A DNA stretch of 64,000 nucleotides. It comes from Streptomyces anulatus. GTDB lineage: Bacteria; Actinomycetota; Actinomycetes; Streptomycetales; Streptomycetaceae. The stretch lies in contig NZ_BMVK01000003.1 in NCBI RefSeq assembly GCF_014650675.1, positions 124,001 through 188,000 on the forward strand, read 5' to 3'. Below the pieces are notes generated by a model. The model saw nothing but the letters and a program-made list of their open reading frames with translations, ran no database searches and was not told the origin of the DNA. Position numbers and translations under genes: made by a program. How positions within the stretch are numbered: position 1 is the first letter of the stretch; each line of letters opens with the position of its first letter. Positions 7,867-16,239 of the stretch are shown here, piece after piece.

Positions 7867-10800
7867 ATGGGCTTCAAAGATTTCGTCAGTGACATCACGC
7901 CCGATGTCGTCGAGGACGCCGTCGAGGACGGTGTCGAGTGGGCAGGCGACCGGGTCGAGGACGCCGGGAACTGGGCCGGCGACCGGCTCGACGACGCCGG
8001 CTGGGAGACCGGGGCGGACTGGGTACGGGAGAAGTCCCGGTCCGTCGCGAACCGGATGGGCGCCGAGGTCGACGAGATGGACCTCGGGCAGACCGAGGAC
8101 AAGACCAAGCTCATCTACGGCAGCCCGTCCGAGATCCGGTCCACCGCCTCCCACCTGCGTAAACTCCAAGGCGCGTTCGACCAGGTCGGCGGCGGGCTCA
8201 AGGGAGTCGACTCCTCCGCGCTCAAGGGGCAGGCCGCGGACGCCTTCCGGGACTCCGTGTCGATCGAGCCGCCGAAGTGGTTCAAGGCCGCCGACGCCTT
8301 CGAGAAGGCCGCCGGTGCGCTCGACTCCTTCGCCGGGACCGTGGAATGGGCGCAGGGGCAGGCCCAGACCGCGATCGACAAGTGGAAGGCCGGGACCAAG
8401 GCGTCCGAGGACGCCAGGGACGCGCACAACGAGAAGACGACCACGTACAACAAGGCCGTCGACGCCTACAACGCCAAGCCCTCCGACCAGCGTGACCCTT
8501 CCTCGCTGCCGCCCAAGCCGGGTACGTTCAGCGACCCCGGCACGGGGCGGATGGAGGAGGCCCAGTCGCTGCTCGCGGAGGCGCGCAAGCAGCGCAACAC
8601 GGCGGCCGAGACCGCGCGCAAGGCCGTCACCGCGGCCCGGGACTCCGCGCCGGAGAAGCCGCGGTACTCCGAGCAGGCCATGGACGGGCTCGCCGAGTAC
8701 CAGGTGATCCAGACCCACATCGCGGGCGGCGTCGTCAAGGGCGCGGCAGGCATCCTGAACTTCGCGCGCAGCGTCAACCCGACCGATCCGTACAACATCA
8801 CCCACCCCGCGGAGTACGCGCTCGCACTCAACAACACCGCCGCCGGGCTCGTCCGGGTCGCCAACGACCCCTGGGGCACCGGCAAGCAGATGATCACCGA
8901 CTTCATGAAGGACCCCGCCGAAGGATTCGGGCGGCTCTTGCCCGACCTGGCCCTCACCGCCGCGACCGGCGGCGCGGGGGCCGGTGTCAAGGGCGCCCGG
9001 GTGGTGAAGGAAGCTGCCGACATAGCCTCCGACGCACGCAGACTGGAGCGTGCCGCTCCCGAGGGCACCCACAACCGCCCTGACGGCATTCGCACCATCC
9101 AGGGCACCGACCCGGTCGACCTCGCCTCCGGGCGTATGTTTCTGCCCCAGACCGACGTGGTCCTGCCCGGGGTGCTGCCCCTGGCCTTCACCCGCCGGGT
9201 GGAGTCGGGCTACACCGCGGGCAGGTTCTTCGGCCCCTCCTGGTCCTCCACCGTCGACGAACGCCTGGAGATCGACGCCAACGGCGTCATCCACGTCACC
9301 GACGATGGCCTGCTGATCACCTACCCCCATCCCGTGCCAGGGCTGCCCACTCTCCCGGGCTCCGGGACCACGCGGGGCATCCTGGGCCGCGAGGTAGGCG
9401 GCGACTACACCGTCGCCGATCCCTCAACCGGTCTCGTACGCCACTTCGCCGCTCCGCCCGGGTGCGAACCCGGTGGAGACGGTGTTGCCTGGCTCGTCCA
9501 GATCACCGACCGGAGCGGGCAGAGCATCTCCATCGACCGCGCCGAGGACGGCACCCCCCTGGCGCTCGTGCATGCGGCGGGATACCAGATCCGGACCACG
9601 ACGGCCTCCGGCCTCGTCACCGCGCTCGACCTCGTCGGTTCACCGCGCACGGCGAGCGACCACGTCGACGGTGACGCGCCGAAGCGCCTCATGGGGTACG
9701 GCTACGCGGATGGCAACCTCGTCACCGTCACCAAGCCGTCGGGCGCGTCACTGACGTTCACCTACGATGGCCGCCGCCGGGTCACTTCCTGGACCGACTC
9801 CAACGGCTCGTGCTACGCATACGCCTACGACGACCAAGACCGAGTGATCGCCGAAGGGGGCGAGGCAGGTCACTTCCAGCTCGCTCTCACCCATGGCGAG
9901 CCCGATACCTCAACCGGTCGACGTCTCACCACGCTGACCACGGCCGACGGGCGCAGTACGAAGCACCTGATCGATGGCGCGTGCCGCATCCTGGCCACCA
10001 CCGATCCGTTGGGCAACACCACACACTTCTCCTACGATGCCTCGGGCCGTCAACTGACCCGTACCGACCCCGTCGGGCACACCACCGCCTTCGCCTACGA
10101 TGCGGCGGGCAGACTCACCTCGATCATCCGTCCCGACGGCAGCGAACAGCGCACGGACCGCAACCAACTCGGTCTACCCAGCCGGTTCACCGGGCCCGAC
10201 GGCGCTCGCTGGGAGCAGGAGTTCGACGACCGGGGCAATCGCATCGCTGTGACCGACCCCGCCGGACAGAGCACTCGCTACGGCTTCGACGCACAGGGCC
10301 GTCTCGTCTCGGTCAGCGACCCGCTGGGACATGTCACCCAGGTGAGCTGCGACCCGGCCGGGCTGCCACTGGAGGTCACCGACCCCCTGGGTGGCGTGAC
10401 CCGCCACGAGCGGGACTCCCTGGGCCGCACCGTGCGCGTGACGAACTCTGTGGGGGCGGTCACCGTCTTCACATGGTCTGCCGACGGCCATCTCGCGCAA
10501 CGCACTGGACCCGACGGCACGACGGAGACCTGGACCTACGACGGTGAAGGAAACCGCCTCACCCATACCGACCCGGTCGGCGGTGTCACCCGTTTCGAAT
10601 ACACCCACTTCGACCTGCTCAAGGCACGCACGGGCCCGGACGGCGCGCGCTACGAGTTCACCCACGACGCGGAGCTGCGACTGACCCAGGTCACCAATCC
10701 GCAGGGCCTGACCTGGTCGTACACCTATGACGATGCCGGGCGGCTCGTCTCCGAGTCGGACTTCGACGGTCGTGTCCACGTCTACCACCGGAACTCCGCC

Positions 10801-12633
10801 GGACAGATCAGCGCGCGCACCAATCCGCTTGGCGAGACCATCACCTACACGCACGACTCGCTCGGCCGGGTGGTGGGGAAAGACGTTGCGGGCCGGGTCA
10901 CCGCGTATACCTATGACCGTGCTGGACGTCTGGTGGAGGCTTCCGGGCCGGACGGCGACCTCATGTACCAATATGGGCGCGGGGGGCACGTCAAGACGGA
11001 ACTGGCCGACGGTCGTGTGCTCACCTTCGCGCACGACGCCTTGGGCCGCCGTACCCACCGGACCACTCCCACAGGGAAGCGCACCACGCGCGAGTACGAT
11101 CCGGCCGGACGTCTCACCGGTCTGAACAGCGGCGACCACCACGTCACCTTCACCTACAACGCCATCGGTCGCGAGGTACAACGCGCCTTCGGCGACATGA
11201 TCACCCTGACCTCGGCCTGGGACGAGGCGGGCCGTCTGTCCGCGCAGCACCTGCTGGCGGGCGACCGCTTGGTGAACCGCCGCTCCTACAGCTACCGGGC
11301 CGATGGCCATCTCAAGACGATGGACGACGCCTCGCGCGGCCTTCACCGCTTCGGCCTCGACGAGGCAGGACGAGTCACCGAGGTCACCGCCGCCAATTGG
11401 ACCGAGACATACGCGTACGACACTGCGGGCAATCAGACCTCAGCCTCTTGGCCCTCGTTCCACCCCGGCAGCGATGCGGCCGGCGCGCGCGAATACACGG
11501 GCACGACCCTCGTGAAGGCCGGGAAGGTGCGCTACGAACATGACACAGCCGGGCGTATCGTCCTGCGCCAGATAGCCCGGCTCTCCCGGAAACCCGACAC
11601 CTGGCGATACGCATGGGACGCGGAGAACCGCTTGGTCTCCACTGTCACGCCCGACGGCACCCGCTGGCACTACCGGTACGACCCCTTGGGGCGGCGCACA
11701 GCGAAGCAGCGTCTCTCCCAGGACGGCGAGACGGTGCTGGAGGAGACCCGTTTCACCTGGGACGGCACCACCCTCTGCGAACAGTCCACCGAATCGGCCG
11801 ATCTGCCCCACACCGTCACCCTGACCTGGGACCATCAGGGCACCCGCCCCTTGGCACAGACGGAACGTCTCCTGGACGCGAAGGCATCCCAGAAAGCGAT
11901 CGACGAACGCTTCTTCGCCATCGCCACCGACCTTGTGGGCAGTCCCACCGAACTCGTTGACGAGGCGGGCGCCCTTGCCTGGCACAGTCGCACGGCCTTG
12001 TGGGGTACGACAGCCTGGGCCAAGGGCAGCACCACCTACACACCACTACGGTTCCCGGGTCAGTACTTCGATCCCGAGACCGGCCTACATTACAACCACC
12101 ACCGTCACTATGATCCCGAGACCGCTCGCTACCTCACCCCGGACCCTCTGGGGCTGACTCCCGCTCCCAATCCGTCCACCTATGTCCACAACCCTCATAC
12201 CTGGGCGGACCCACTCGGACTCGCTCCCGAATATCACGAGTTCTACTCCGTCCAGGATGCTGCCAACGCGACTCGTCTGCGAGGAGACGGAACACCCTGG
12301 CCGACAGAGGATATTCGTGGACAATACGGAGAAGGCGTCTACTCTTGGGGGTCAGCAGAGGAAGCAGCTCGCTACGCGGAACGGCTCCGCAGCCGTGGCG
12401 CTGATGTCGAAGTTCTGAGATTCAGAATATCCGACTCAGATTTTTCATCGCTACATAAAGCCGACGTAGTGGAGATGTCCCCTGCCCAGGCAGAAGCATT
12501 CATGGACAGATATAGTCGCCTGTACGGAGACGGAAAGCCTCACGACTTCGATTATATTCGAGGCCACACAGGGATGGGCGACGAGCACTACTTTCACAGG
12601 CGGATTTTCGATCTTCTCAATTTCGGCGACTGA
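7867..12633 (+). CDS. RHS-repeat polymorphic toxin with variable C-terminal tip
   Basis: This is a 1588-residue secreted toxin carrier. Residues 1-390 are helical and acidic, resembling the T7SS-type N-terminal region of actinomycete RHS proteins. A DUF6531-like segment (TDPVDLASGRMFLP) lies near 415. Some twenty YD repeats (YDxxGR...) run from about 580 to 1380. The RHS core ends with RYLTPDPLGL near residue 1425 and ADPLGLAP near 1450. The 134-residue tip from about 12229 is the effector. It is much more AT-rich than the core and contains GQYGEGVYSWGSAEEAARYAE, which hints at an ADP-ribosyltransferase-like fold (inference only). The immunity gene follows nine bases later. This is the core cargo of cassette 4. 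Confidence 0.9.
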   Translation: MGFKDFVSDITPDVVEDAVEDGVEWAGDRVEDAGNWAGDRLDDAGWETGADWVREKSRSVANRMGAEVDEMDLGQTEDKTKLIYGSPSEIRSTASHLRKLQGAFDQVGGGLKGVDSSALKGQAADAFRDSVSIEPPKWFKAADAFEKAAGALDSFAGTVEWAQGQAQTAIDKWKAGTKASEDARDAHNEKTTTYNKAVDAYNAKPSDQRDPSSLPPKPGTFSDPGTGRMEEAQSLLAEARKQRNTAAETARKAVTAARDSAPEKPRYSEQAMDGLAEYQVIQTHIAGGVVKGAAGILNFARSVNPTDPYNITHPAEYALALNNTAAGLVRVANDPWGTGKQMITDFMKDPAEGFGRLLPDLALTAATGGAGAGVKGARVVKEAADIASDARRLERAAPEGTHNRPDGIRTIQGTDPVDLASGRMFLPQTDVVLPGVLPLAFTRRVESGYTAGRFFGPSWSSTVDERLEIDANGVIHVTDDGLLITYPHPVPGLPTLPGSGTTRGILGREVGGDYTVADPSTGLVRHFAAPPGCEPGGDGVAWLVQITDRSGQSISIDRAEDGTPLALVHAAGYQIRTTTASGLVTALDLVGSPRTASDHVDGDAPKRLMGYGYADGNLVTVTKPSGASLTFTYDGRRRVTSWTDSNGSCYAYAYDDQDRVIAEGGEAGHFQLALTHGEPDTSTGRRLTTLTTADGRSTKHLIDGACRILATTDPLGNTTHFSYDASGRQLTRTDPVGHTTAFAYDAAGRLTSIIRPDGSEQRTDRNQLGLPSRFTGPDGARWEQEFDDRGNRIAVTDPAGQSTRYGFDAQGRLVSVSDPLGHVTQVSCDPAGLPLEVTDPLGGVTRHERDSLGRTVRVTNSVGAVTVFTWSADGHLAQRTGPDGTTETWTYDGEGNRLTHTDPVGGVTRFEYTHFDLLKARTGPDGARYEFTHDAELRLTQVTNPQGLTWSYTYDDAGRLVSESDFDGRVHVYHRNSAGQISARTNPLGETITYTHDSLGRVVGKDVAGRVTAYTYDRAGRLVEASGPDGDLMYQYGRGGHVKTELADGRVLTFAHDALGRRTHRTTPTGKRTTREYDPAGRLTGLNSGDHHVTFTYNAIGREVQRAFGDMITLTSAWDEAGRLSAQHLLAGDRLVNRRSYSYRADGHLKTMDDASRGLHRFGLDEAGRVTEVTAANWTETYAYDTAGNQTSASWPSFHPGSDAAGAREYTGTTLVKAGKVRYEHDTAGRIVLRQIARLSRKPDTWRYAWDAENRLVSTVTPDGTRWHYRYDPLGRRTAKQRLSQDGETVLEETRFTWDGTTLCEQSTESADLPHTVTLTWDHQGTRPLAQTERLLDAKASQKAIDERFFAIATDLVGSPTELVDEAGALAWHSRTALWGTTAWAKGSTTYTPLRFPGQYFDPETGLHYNHHRHYDPETARYLTPDPLGLTPAPNPSTYVHNPHTWADPLGLAPEYHEFYSVQDAANATRLRGDGTPWPTEDIRGQYGEGVYSWGSAEEAARYAERLRSRGADVEVLRFRISDSDFSSLHKADVVEMSPAQAEAFMDRYSRLYGDGKPHDFDYIRGHTGMGDEHYFHRRIFDLLNFGD

Positions 12634-12641
12634 AGGAAATC

Positions 12642-13073
12642 ATGACCGAAGTATTCAAGTTCCGCTTCCGAGGTCCGGCAGGTGGGATCGCGGTAAACCT
12701 ACGAGCAGAAGCCACCACACTTGCCCGCGAGATCCCACCGTACAGCATGCAGATCTATAAAAAAGTCTGGCTCGGCCTACCCACATCCGGCCTGCATTGG
12801 AAAGATGCCGCCTGGCTGGCATTCGGGGTTTCCATAAATGCTCACGCCTTGAGCAAACTCCTCCCCGATGGAATTTTTATTCACGCATCTTCACTCGATT
12901 ACCCCCTGAGCGACTATCGGTCCGAGGCGGCGGCACTGGCCATGGACGGGTGGCTTCACGAACGATTTGATATCGAAAGTTCAGGCGCTACCGTCAGGTA
13001 TGAGGTTGCGGAAGGCCAGTTCACTTTCACTTGGGGAGGAACTACCCAACCCTTCTCCGATGCGCCGAGCTGA
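12642..13073 (+). CDS. Probable immunity protein for the RHS tip
   Basis: This is a 143-residue soluble protein with no recognised family. It starts with ATG eight bases after the toxin stop and has the same lowered GC content as the toxin tip, so tip and immunity probably moved as one unit. Visible features include FKFRFRGPAGGIAVNLR at the N-terminus, a Trp-rich middle (KVWLGLPTSGLHWKDAAW) and FTFTWGG near the end, suggesting a beta-rich fold. The role as immunity factor is inferred from position, size and composition, as is standard for RHS loci. Confidence 0.65.
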   Translation: MTEVFKFRFRGPAGGIAVNLRAEATTLAREIPPYSMQIYKKVWLGLPTSGLHWKDAAWLAFGVSINAHALSKLLPDGIFIHASSLDYPLSDYRSEAAALAMDGWLHERFDIESSGATVRYEVAEGQFTFTWGGTTQPFSDAPS

Positions 13074-13088
13074 AATCCTCTACCGATA

Positions 13089-13180
13089 TCCTCAACGACC
13101 CGCATCGCCGTCACACTTCCCAGCAATCAGGCCGCGGAGACGCGAAAGCTCACAGACAACGTCTCCGGCTATGCGGCGAA
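13089..13180 (+). pseudogene. Truncated vapB-type antitoxin remnant
   Basis: These 92 bases align to the 5' end of the intact antitoxin gene (15994-16086), and the reading frame still spells SSTTRIAVTLPSNQ and KLTDNVSGYAA. The GTG start has become ATA. The homology stops after some 30 codons and no PIN toxin follows. It lies between the RHS immunity gene and att-like module E. Confidence 0.8.
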
Positions 13181-13290
13181 CCCCGGAGCCCGCCCAGATG
13201 CGTCATCAGCGTCTCGGCGACGACGCAGAACTGCCCCGATGCGCGGCATCCCCGGGGGTCTCCGGTACTGGCGCCCACTCTTCCCGCTCA

Positions 13291-13503
13291 TGCCCCATCC
13301 GTGCCCAGCGGAGCGGACAGCAGCGGTCGTGTGCGGTGCCAGGAGGCCATGCCTGGCCATGCCAACCTCGCACGTCTCGGCCAAACACACAGGTCAGAGC
13401 CAATACGGCCGTTCAAGAACCGTTGATTCCCAAGCTCAGAGCGCGAGTTCGATTCCCGTCACCCGCTCCACGATGAAGGCTCTGGTCAGCGACCAGGGCC
13501 TTT
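13291..13503 (+). repeat. att-like module E: arm, tRNA-Gly core, terminator
   Basis: The core at 13427-13468 matches the tRNA over 42 bp with one mismatch, and keeps the following CA of CCA. The arm starts with CATGCCCCATCCGTGCCCAG and GGAGCGGACAGCAGCGGTC and ends AAGAACCGTTGATTCCC. The hairpin GGCTCTGGTC/GACCAGGGCC is followed by TTTCTTGTTGTCT, which also resembles the sequence after the true tRNA. It closes cassette 4. Confidence 0.85.
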
Positions 13504-13902
13504 CTTGTTGTCTAGACCTCTTAGAGATTGGCGTGCCCGCCGCATACCCCATGTCGCCAAGATCGTGCTACGGGCGAAGGGGCAGATGACGTCCAGATCA
13601 CACCGCGACAACTAGCGCGTCTCGGGTCTTGAGACCCCCTGCCGCGGTCTGTGCCACCAAGATGACAGAGCTCGCAGCGAGTATGTCGCCCCGCTTCGCC
13701 CTCCCTCACCGGAGCCGCCACCAGCCAATCCCTCCCGTTGCGGCAAGCCAGGCCGTCGCCGTCGGTGGAGAGCACCGCCGAACGTCCGCATTACCACTCA
13801 AGCTAGCCCTGCGGGTTGGAAACTCAACAATTCGGTTCATAGAAGCGCCGTGACGGTGACGATGTCCCCTGCTAACGAACGGTTAATAGGAGAGGCGCGT
13901 CC
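13504..13902. other. 400-bp spacer without a recognised gene
   Basis: No gene is supported on either strand. A small inverted repeat (GGTCTTGAGACC) occurs near 13625. The last 20 bases hold TAATAGGAGAGGCGCG, a good ribosome site for the gene at 13903. Confidence 0.4.
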
Positions 13903-14337
13903 ATGGTCTACGTACGCACCAGCACGCTCGACTCGATCGAAGCTGAAGTGGACAAAAACAACGGCTCTGTCGTCATCCGCAACGCTTGGGTACGCGACTG
14001 GGAAGGGATGGATCGTCTGCGGATCACGCGCCTGCAGGCTGTCCGTACTCAGATCGTACGCCGAGGTTTGCGCACGTTCCCAGAGCGCTTGCTCTACTCC
14101 GACGAGCGCTGGGCCTTCGTCGTCTACAGGCCCGAACTCCTTGTCCTTGACGTGAGTGTGCTCGCTTCCGAGGCGCGAGAGCGTGCGGCGCTCGACTACA
14201 TCATGGACGCGCTCAGCAAGGGCCCGTACGGGCAGTTTCAGGTCAATGAGAATCGGTTCCAGAACATGCTCCGCAGGCTCGCTATGGCCCGCCCCGAGAT
14301 CCACTGGGAGTTTAAGCGACCTACCACAGCCGCATAG
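13903..14337 (+). CDS. Unknown 144-residue protein in cassette 5
   Basis: I do not recognise this gene. It encodes a 144-residue soluble alpha/beta protein, starting with ATG nine bases after AGGAGAGG. Features include an N-terminal TSTLDSIEAEVDKNNGSVVIR, a basic helix with RLQAVRTQIVRRGLRTF, and a C-terminal Arg-rich helix. There are no membrane segments or cysteine clusters. It precedes the IS element by about 160 bases and stands alone in its transcription unit. Given its neighbours it may be an island cargo or regulatory gene, but nothing in the sequence shows a function. Confidence 0.6.
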   Translation: MVYVRTSTLDSIEAEVDKNNGSVVIRNAWVRDWEGMDRLRITRLQAVRTQIVRRGLRTFPERLLYSDERWAFVVYRPELLVLDVSVLASEARERAALDYIMDALSKGPYGQFQVNENRFQNMLRRLAMARPEIHWEFKRPTTAA

Positions 14338-14553
14338 GATTCAAATACTCAGTCATGGAGGCGCCTGCGGCTCAGCCTGAGCACTCAGCGCAATACGGCT
14401 TTTCCTCCAGGACGCCCCACTTCTTCGAGCCACCTCGCTTCATACACTCGGGCGCGGGCGGTGCGCCAGCGCCCCGCCCGCTACTGTCAGATCCCCTCAG
14501 ACCGTGTTTGAGATCTGCCGTGTCCCGGAGCGAGAGAGGTCGTTGAGCCTTGC

Positions 14554-15408
14554 GTGAGTGGCTCTGGGGGCGGGTATCCGTCGGATCTAACGGATAAGCA
14601 GTGGGCTCTGGTGGAGCCGTTACTGCCAGCGGCGAGGGTCGGGCCGAAGGGCGGGCGGCGGGAGAAGCACCCACGCCGGCGGATCGTGGACGCGATCTTC
14701 TATGTGGTGCGGACCGGGTGCGCCTGGCGCCAGCTGCCGAAGGACTTCCCGCCCTGGCCCACTGTCTACTGGTACTTCACTTGGTGGCATGACGACGGCA
14801 CCGTCGAGCAGGTCCACGACACGTTGCGCGGCCGGGTCCGTAAGGCTGACGGCCGTAAAGCGCAGCCGAGTGCCGGGCTGATCGACTCGCAGTCCGTGCG
14901 CACGGCCGATACGGTCCCCGTCGGCACCCGGGGCTTCGACGCAGGCAAGAAAGTGAAGGGCCGCAAGCGGTTCATCGTCTCGGACACCCTGGGTCTGCTG
15001 CTGGCTGTTCACGTGGTCGCGGCGAACATCCAGGACCGCGACGGCGCGAAGCGTTCGTTGCTGTGGACTCGCCTGGACCATCCGGGCGTGCAGAGGATCT
15101 GGGCGGACCAAGGCTTCGCCGACCGCCTCGTGGAGTGGTCAAGCACGATCCTCGGCCGCGAGCTGGAGATCGTGCGCAAGGCCCCGGGCCAGCGCGGATT
15201 CCAGGTCCAGCCCAAGAGATGGGCAGTCGAGCGCATCTTCTCGTGGCTCACCGCCCACCGCCGCCTCGCACGTGACTACGAGACCAGCCCGGCCCGCTCA
15301 GAGACCAAGATCCGCTGGGCAATGATCGGCATCATGGTCCGCCGACTCACCCGTGGCCGACCGGCGACGCGTCCGGGCCCGCGCGTGCTCCTGCGAGACG
15401 TCTCGTAG
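14554..15408 (+). CDS. IS5-family DDE transposase
   Basis: This 284-residue transposase is in one uninterrupted frame. The N-terminal DUF4096-type domain reads LTDKQWALVEPLLP. The DDE catalytic residues are visible: first Asp in GLIDSQSVRTAD (about 111), second in RIWADQGFAD (about 188), and Glu in KRWAVERIFSWL (about 226). The start is GTG at 14554, 36 bases inside the left inverted repeat. It cuts and pastes the element bounded by 14495 and 15880. All catalytic positions are present and no frameshift was seen, so it may be active. Confidence 0.9.
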   Translation: MSGSGGGYPSDLTDKQWALVEPLLPAARVGPKGGRREKHPRRRIVDAIFYVVRTGCAWRQLPKDFPPWPTVYWYFTWWHDDGTVEQVHDTLRGRVRKADGRKAQPSAGLIDSQSVRTADTVPVGTRGFDAGKKVKGRKRFIVSDTLGLLLAVHVVAANIQDRDGAKRSLLWTRLDHPGVQRIWADQGFADRLVEWSSTILGRELEIVRKAPGQRGFQVQPKRWAVERIFSWLTAHRRLARDYETSPARSETKIRWAMIGIMVRRLTRGRPATRPGPRVLLRDVS

Positions 15409-15442
15409 TTACGCGCGGACCTTCGCTTCCTGAGTCGGTGCT

Positions 15443-15838
15443 CTATGTAGCCAGGAAGAGCTCAACCTTCTGTTGCAGGTCAGGGGGCAGGCCAGTCAAC
15501 TTCGAGACGATCACGCAAAGCTCTCTGCCGAGGTCGGGAAGCTCGTCCCAGACCGACGGGTTCCTGGCGAGGACCGCGGACAGCAGATCGCCTTCGTACA
15601 TGTGCCCCTCTGCCATCGGGTTCTCCCGCAGTACCTCCAGTGCCAGTGGCAGGAGGTAGGGCAGGCCCGTGCCCTGCCCAATCAACAAGCGCAACTCCTC
15701 GACGGTCAGTTCGCTGATCGGTCGACGCCGCAGGGCGTGCGCAGTAGTGACAAGACGGGTGGCGTCGGCTGACGGGGCTGGCCAGCGGGCGCATTCAAGC
15801 TCTTCAAGCGAGCGATCACTATTCAAGGGGTGCGTCAC
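15443..15838 (-). CDS. CdiI-like (contact-dependent inhibition) immunity protein, IS passenger
   Basis: This 131-residue protein resembles the CdiI_2-type immunity family of contact-dependent growth inhibition systems. The diagnostic stretch is ELRLLIGQGTGLPYLLPLAL, then ENPMAEGHMYEGDLLSAVL and a C-terminal helix ending KVELFLAT. It is convergent with the transposase. Its start lies only 18 bases inside the right inverted repeat, mirroring the position of the transposase behind the left one. No cognate CdiA or RHS toxin gene is adjacent, so it is an orphan immunity gene that may protect against incoming toxins and travels with the IS. Confidence 0.7.
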   Translation of the reverse strand: MTHPLNSDRSLEELECARWPAPSADATRLVTTAHALRRRPISELTVEELRLLIGQGTGLPYLLPLALEVLRENPMAEGHMYEGDLLSAVLARNPSVWDELPDLGRELCVIVSKLTGLPPDLQQKVELFLAT

Positions 15839-15967
15839 TGGTCGATTGTCCTACGAGCAGATCTCAAACGCGGTCTGAGGCGCGGACATCTTTGGGCACA
15901 CGACAGGGCAGCATTCCGCCACACAGGCGCTTGGCGGAGCTCGGGCGCTAATCACCGACGGCCTCAC

Positions 15968-15983
15968 GCATACTCCGGTATGC
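15968..15983. promoter_or_regulatory. Palindromic operator candidate of vapBC
   Basis: GCATAC-TCCG-GTATGC, a 6-bp-arm inverted repeat, ends eight bases before the antitoxin GTG. RHH-type antitoxins bind such sites to repress their own operon. No Shine-Dalgarno is evident between the palindrome and the start. Confidence 0.5.
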
Positions 15984-15990
15984 TCCAAGC

Positions 15991-16239
15991 GTGTCCTCAA
16001 CGACTCGCATCACCGTCACGTTGCCGAGCGACCAGGTGGCGGAGCTCCGCAAGCTCACGGACAACGTCTCCGGGTACGTGGCGGAAGCCGTGGCCCGCCA
16101 GATCCGGCACCAGCTCCTGGGCGACGACCTCCGCCGTCACGAGGAGGAGCACGGACCCTTCAGCGACGAGGAGCTCGCCGAGGCTCGCGCGAAGATCTTC
16201 GGCTCCGCCGGCACCTCCACGGGCGCGGATGCCGCGTGA
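15991..16239 (+). CDS. vapB: RHH-type antitoxin (VapB-like)
   Basis: This 82-residue antitoxin has an N-terminal ribbon-helix-helix (SSTTRITVTLPSDQVAELRK and SGYVAEAVARQIR) for DNA binding. An acidic C-terminal arm (DDLRRHEEEHGPFSDEEL, EARAKIF) is the part that would cover the toxin active site. GTG start. Its stop overlaps the GTG of the PIN toxin by four bases, the usual VapBC coupling. A truncated copy of its 5' end lies at 13089-13180, showing that the module has been duplicated or exchanged within this island. Confidence 0.8.
   Translation: MSSTTRITVTLPSDQVAELRKLTDNVSGYVAEAVARQIRHQLLGDDLRRHEEEHGPFSDEELAEARAKIFGSAGTSTGADAA

Larger units (their letters stand above)
14495..15880. mobile_element. 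IS5-family element with 24-bp inverted repeats and a passenger immunity gene
   Basis: The left end at 14495-14518 (CCTCAGACCGTGTTTGAGAT...) and the right end at 15857-15880 are 24-bp inverted repeats with one mismatch. They enclose a full-length transposase (plus strand) and, convergent to it, a CdiI-like immunity gene. The element is 1386 bp, longer than expected for a transposase alone. No clear target duplication is visible at the outer edges. Confidence 0.75.

Noticed and set aside
6727..9330. Long minus-strand frame of 867 codons
   Set aside because: It is antisense to the SseB, WXG and RHS genes. Long empty antisense frames are typical of GC-rich codon bias.
10174..11346. Minus-strand frame of 390 codons inside the RHS gene
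   Set aside because: Antisense to the YD repeats; its regular pattern merely mirrors them.
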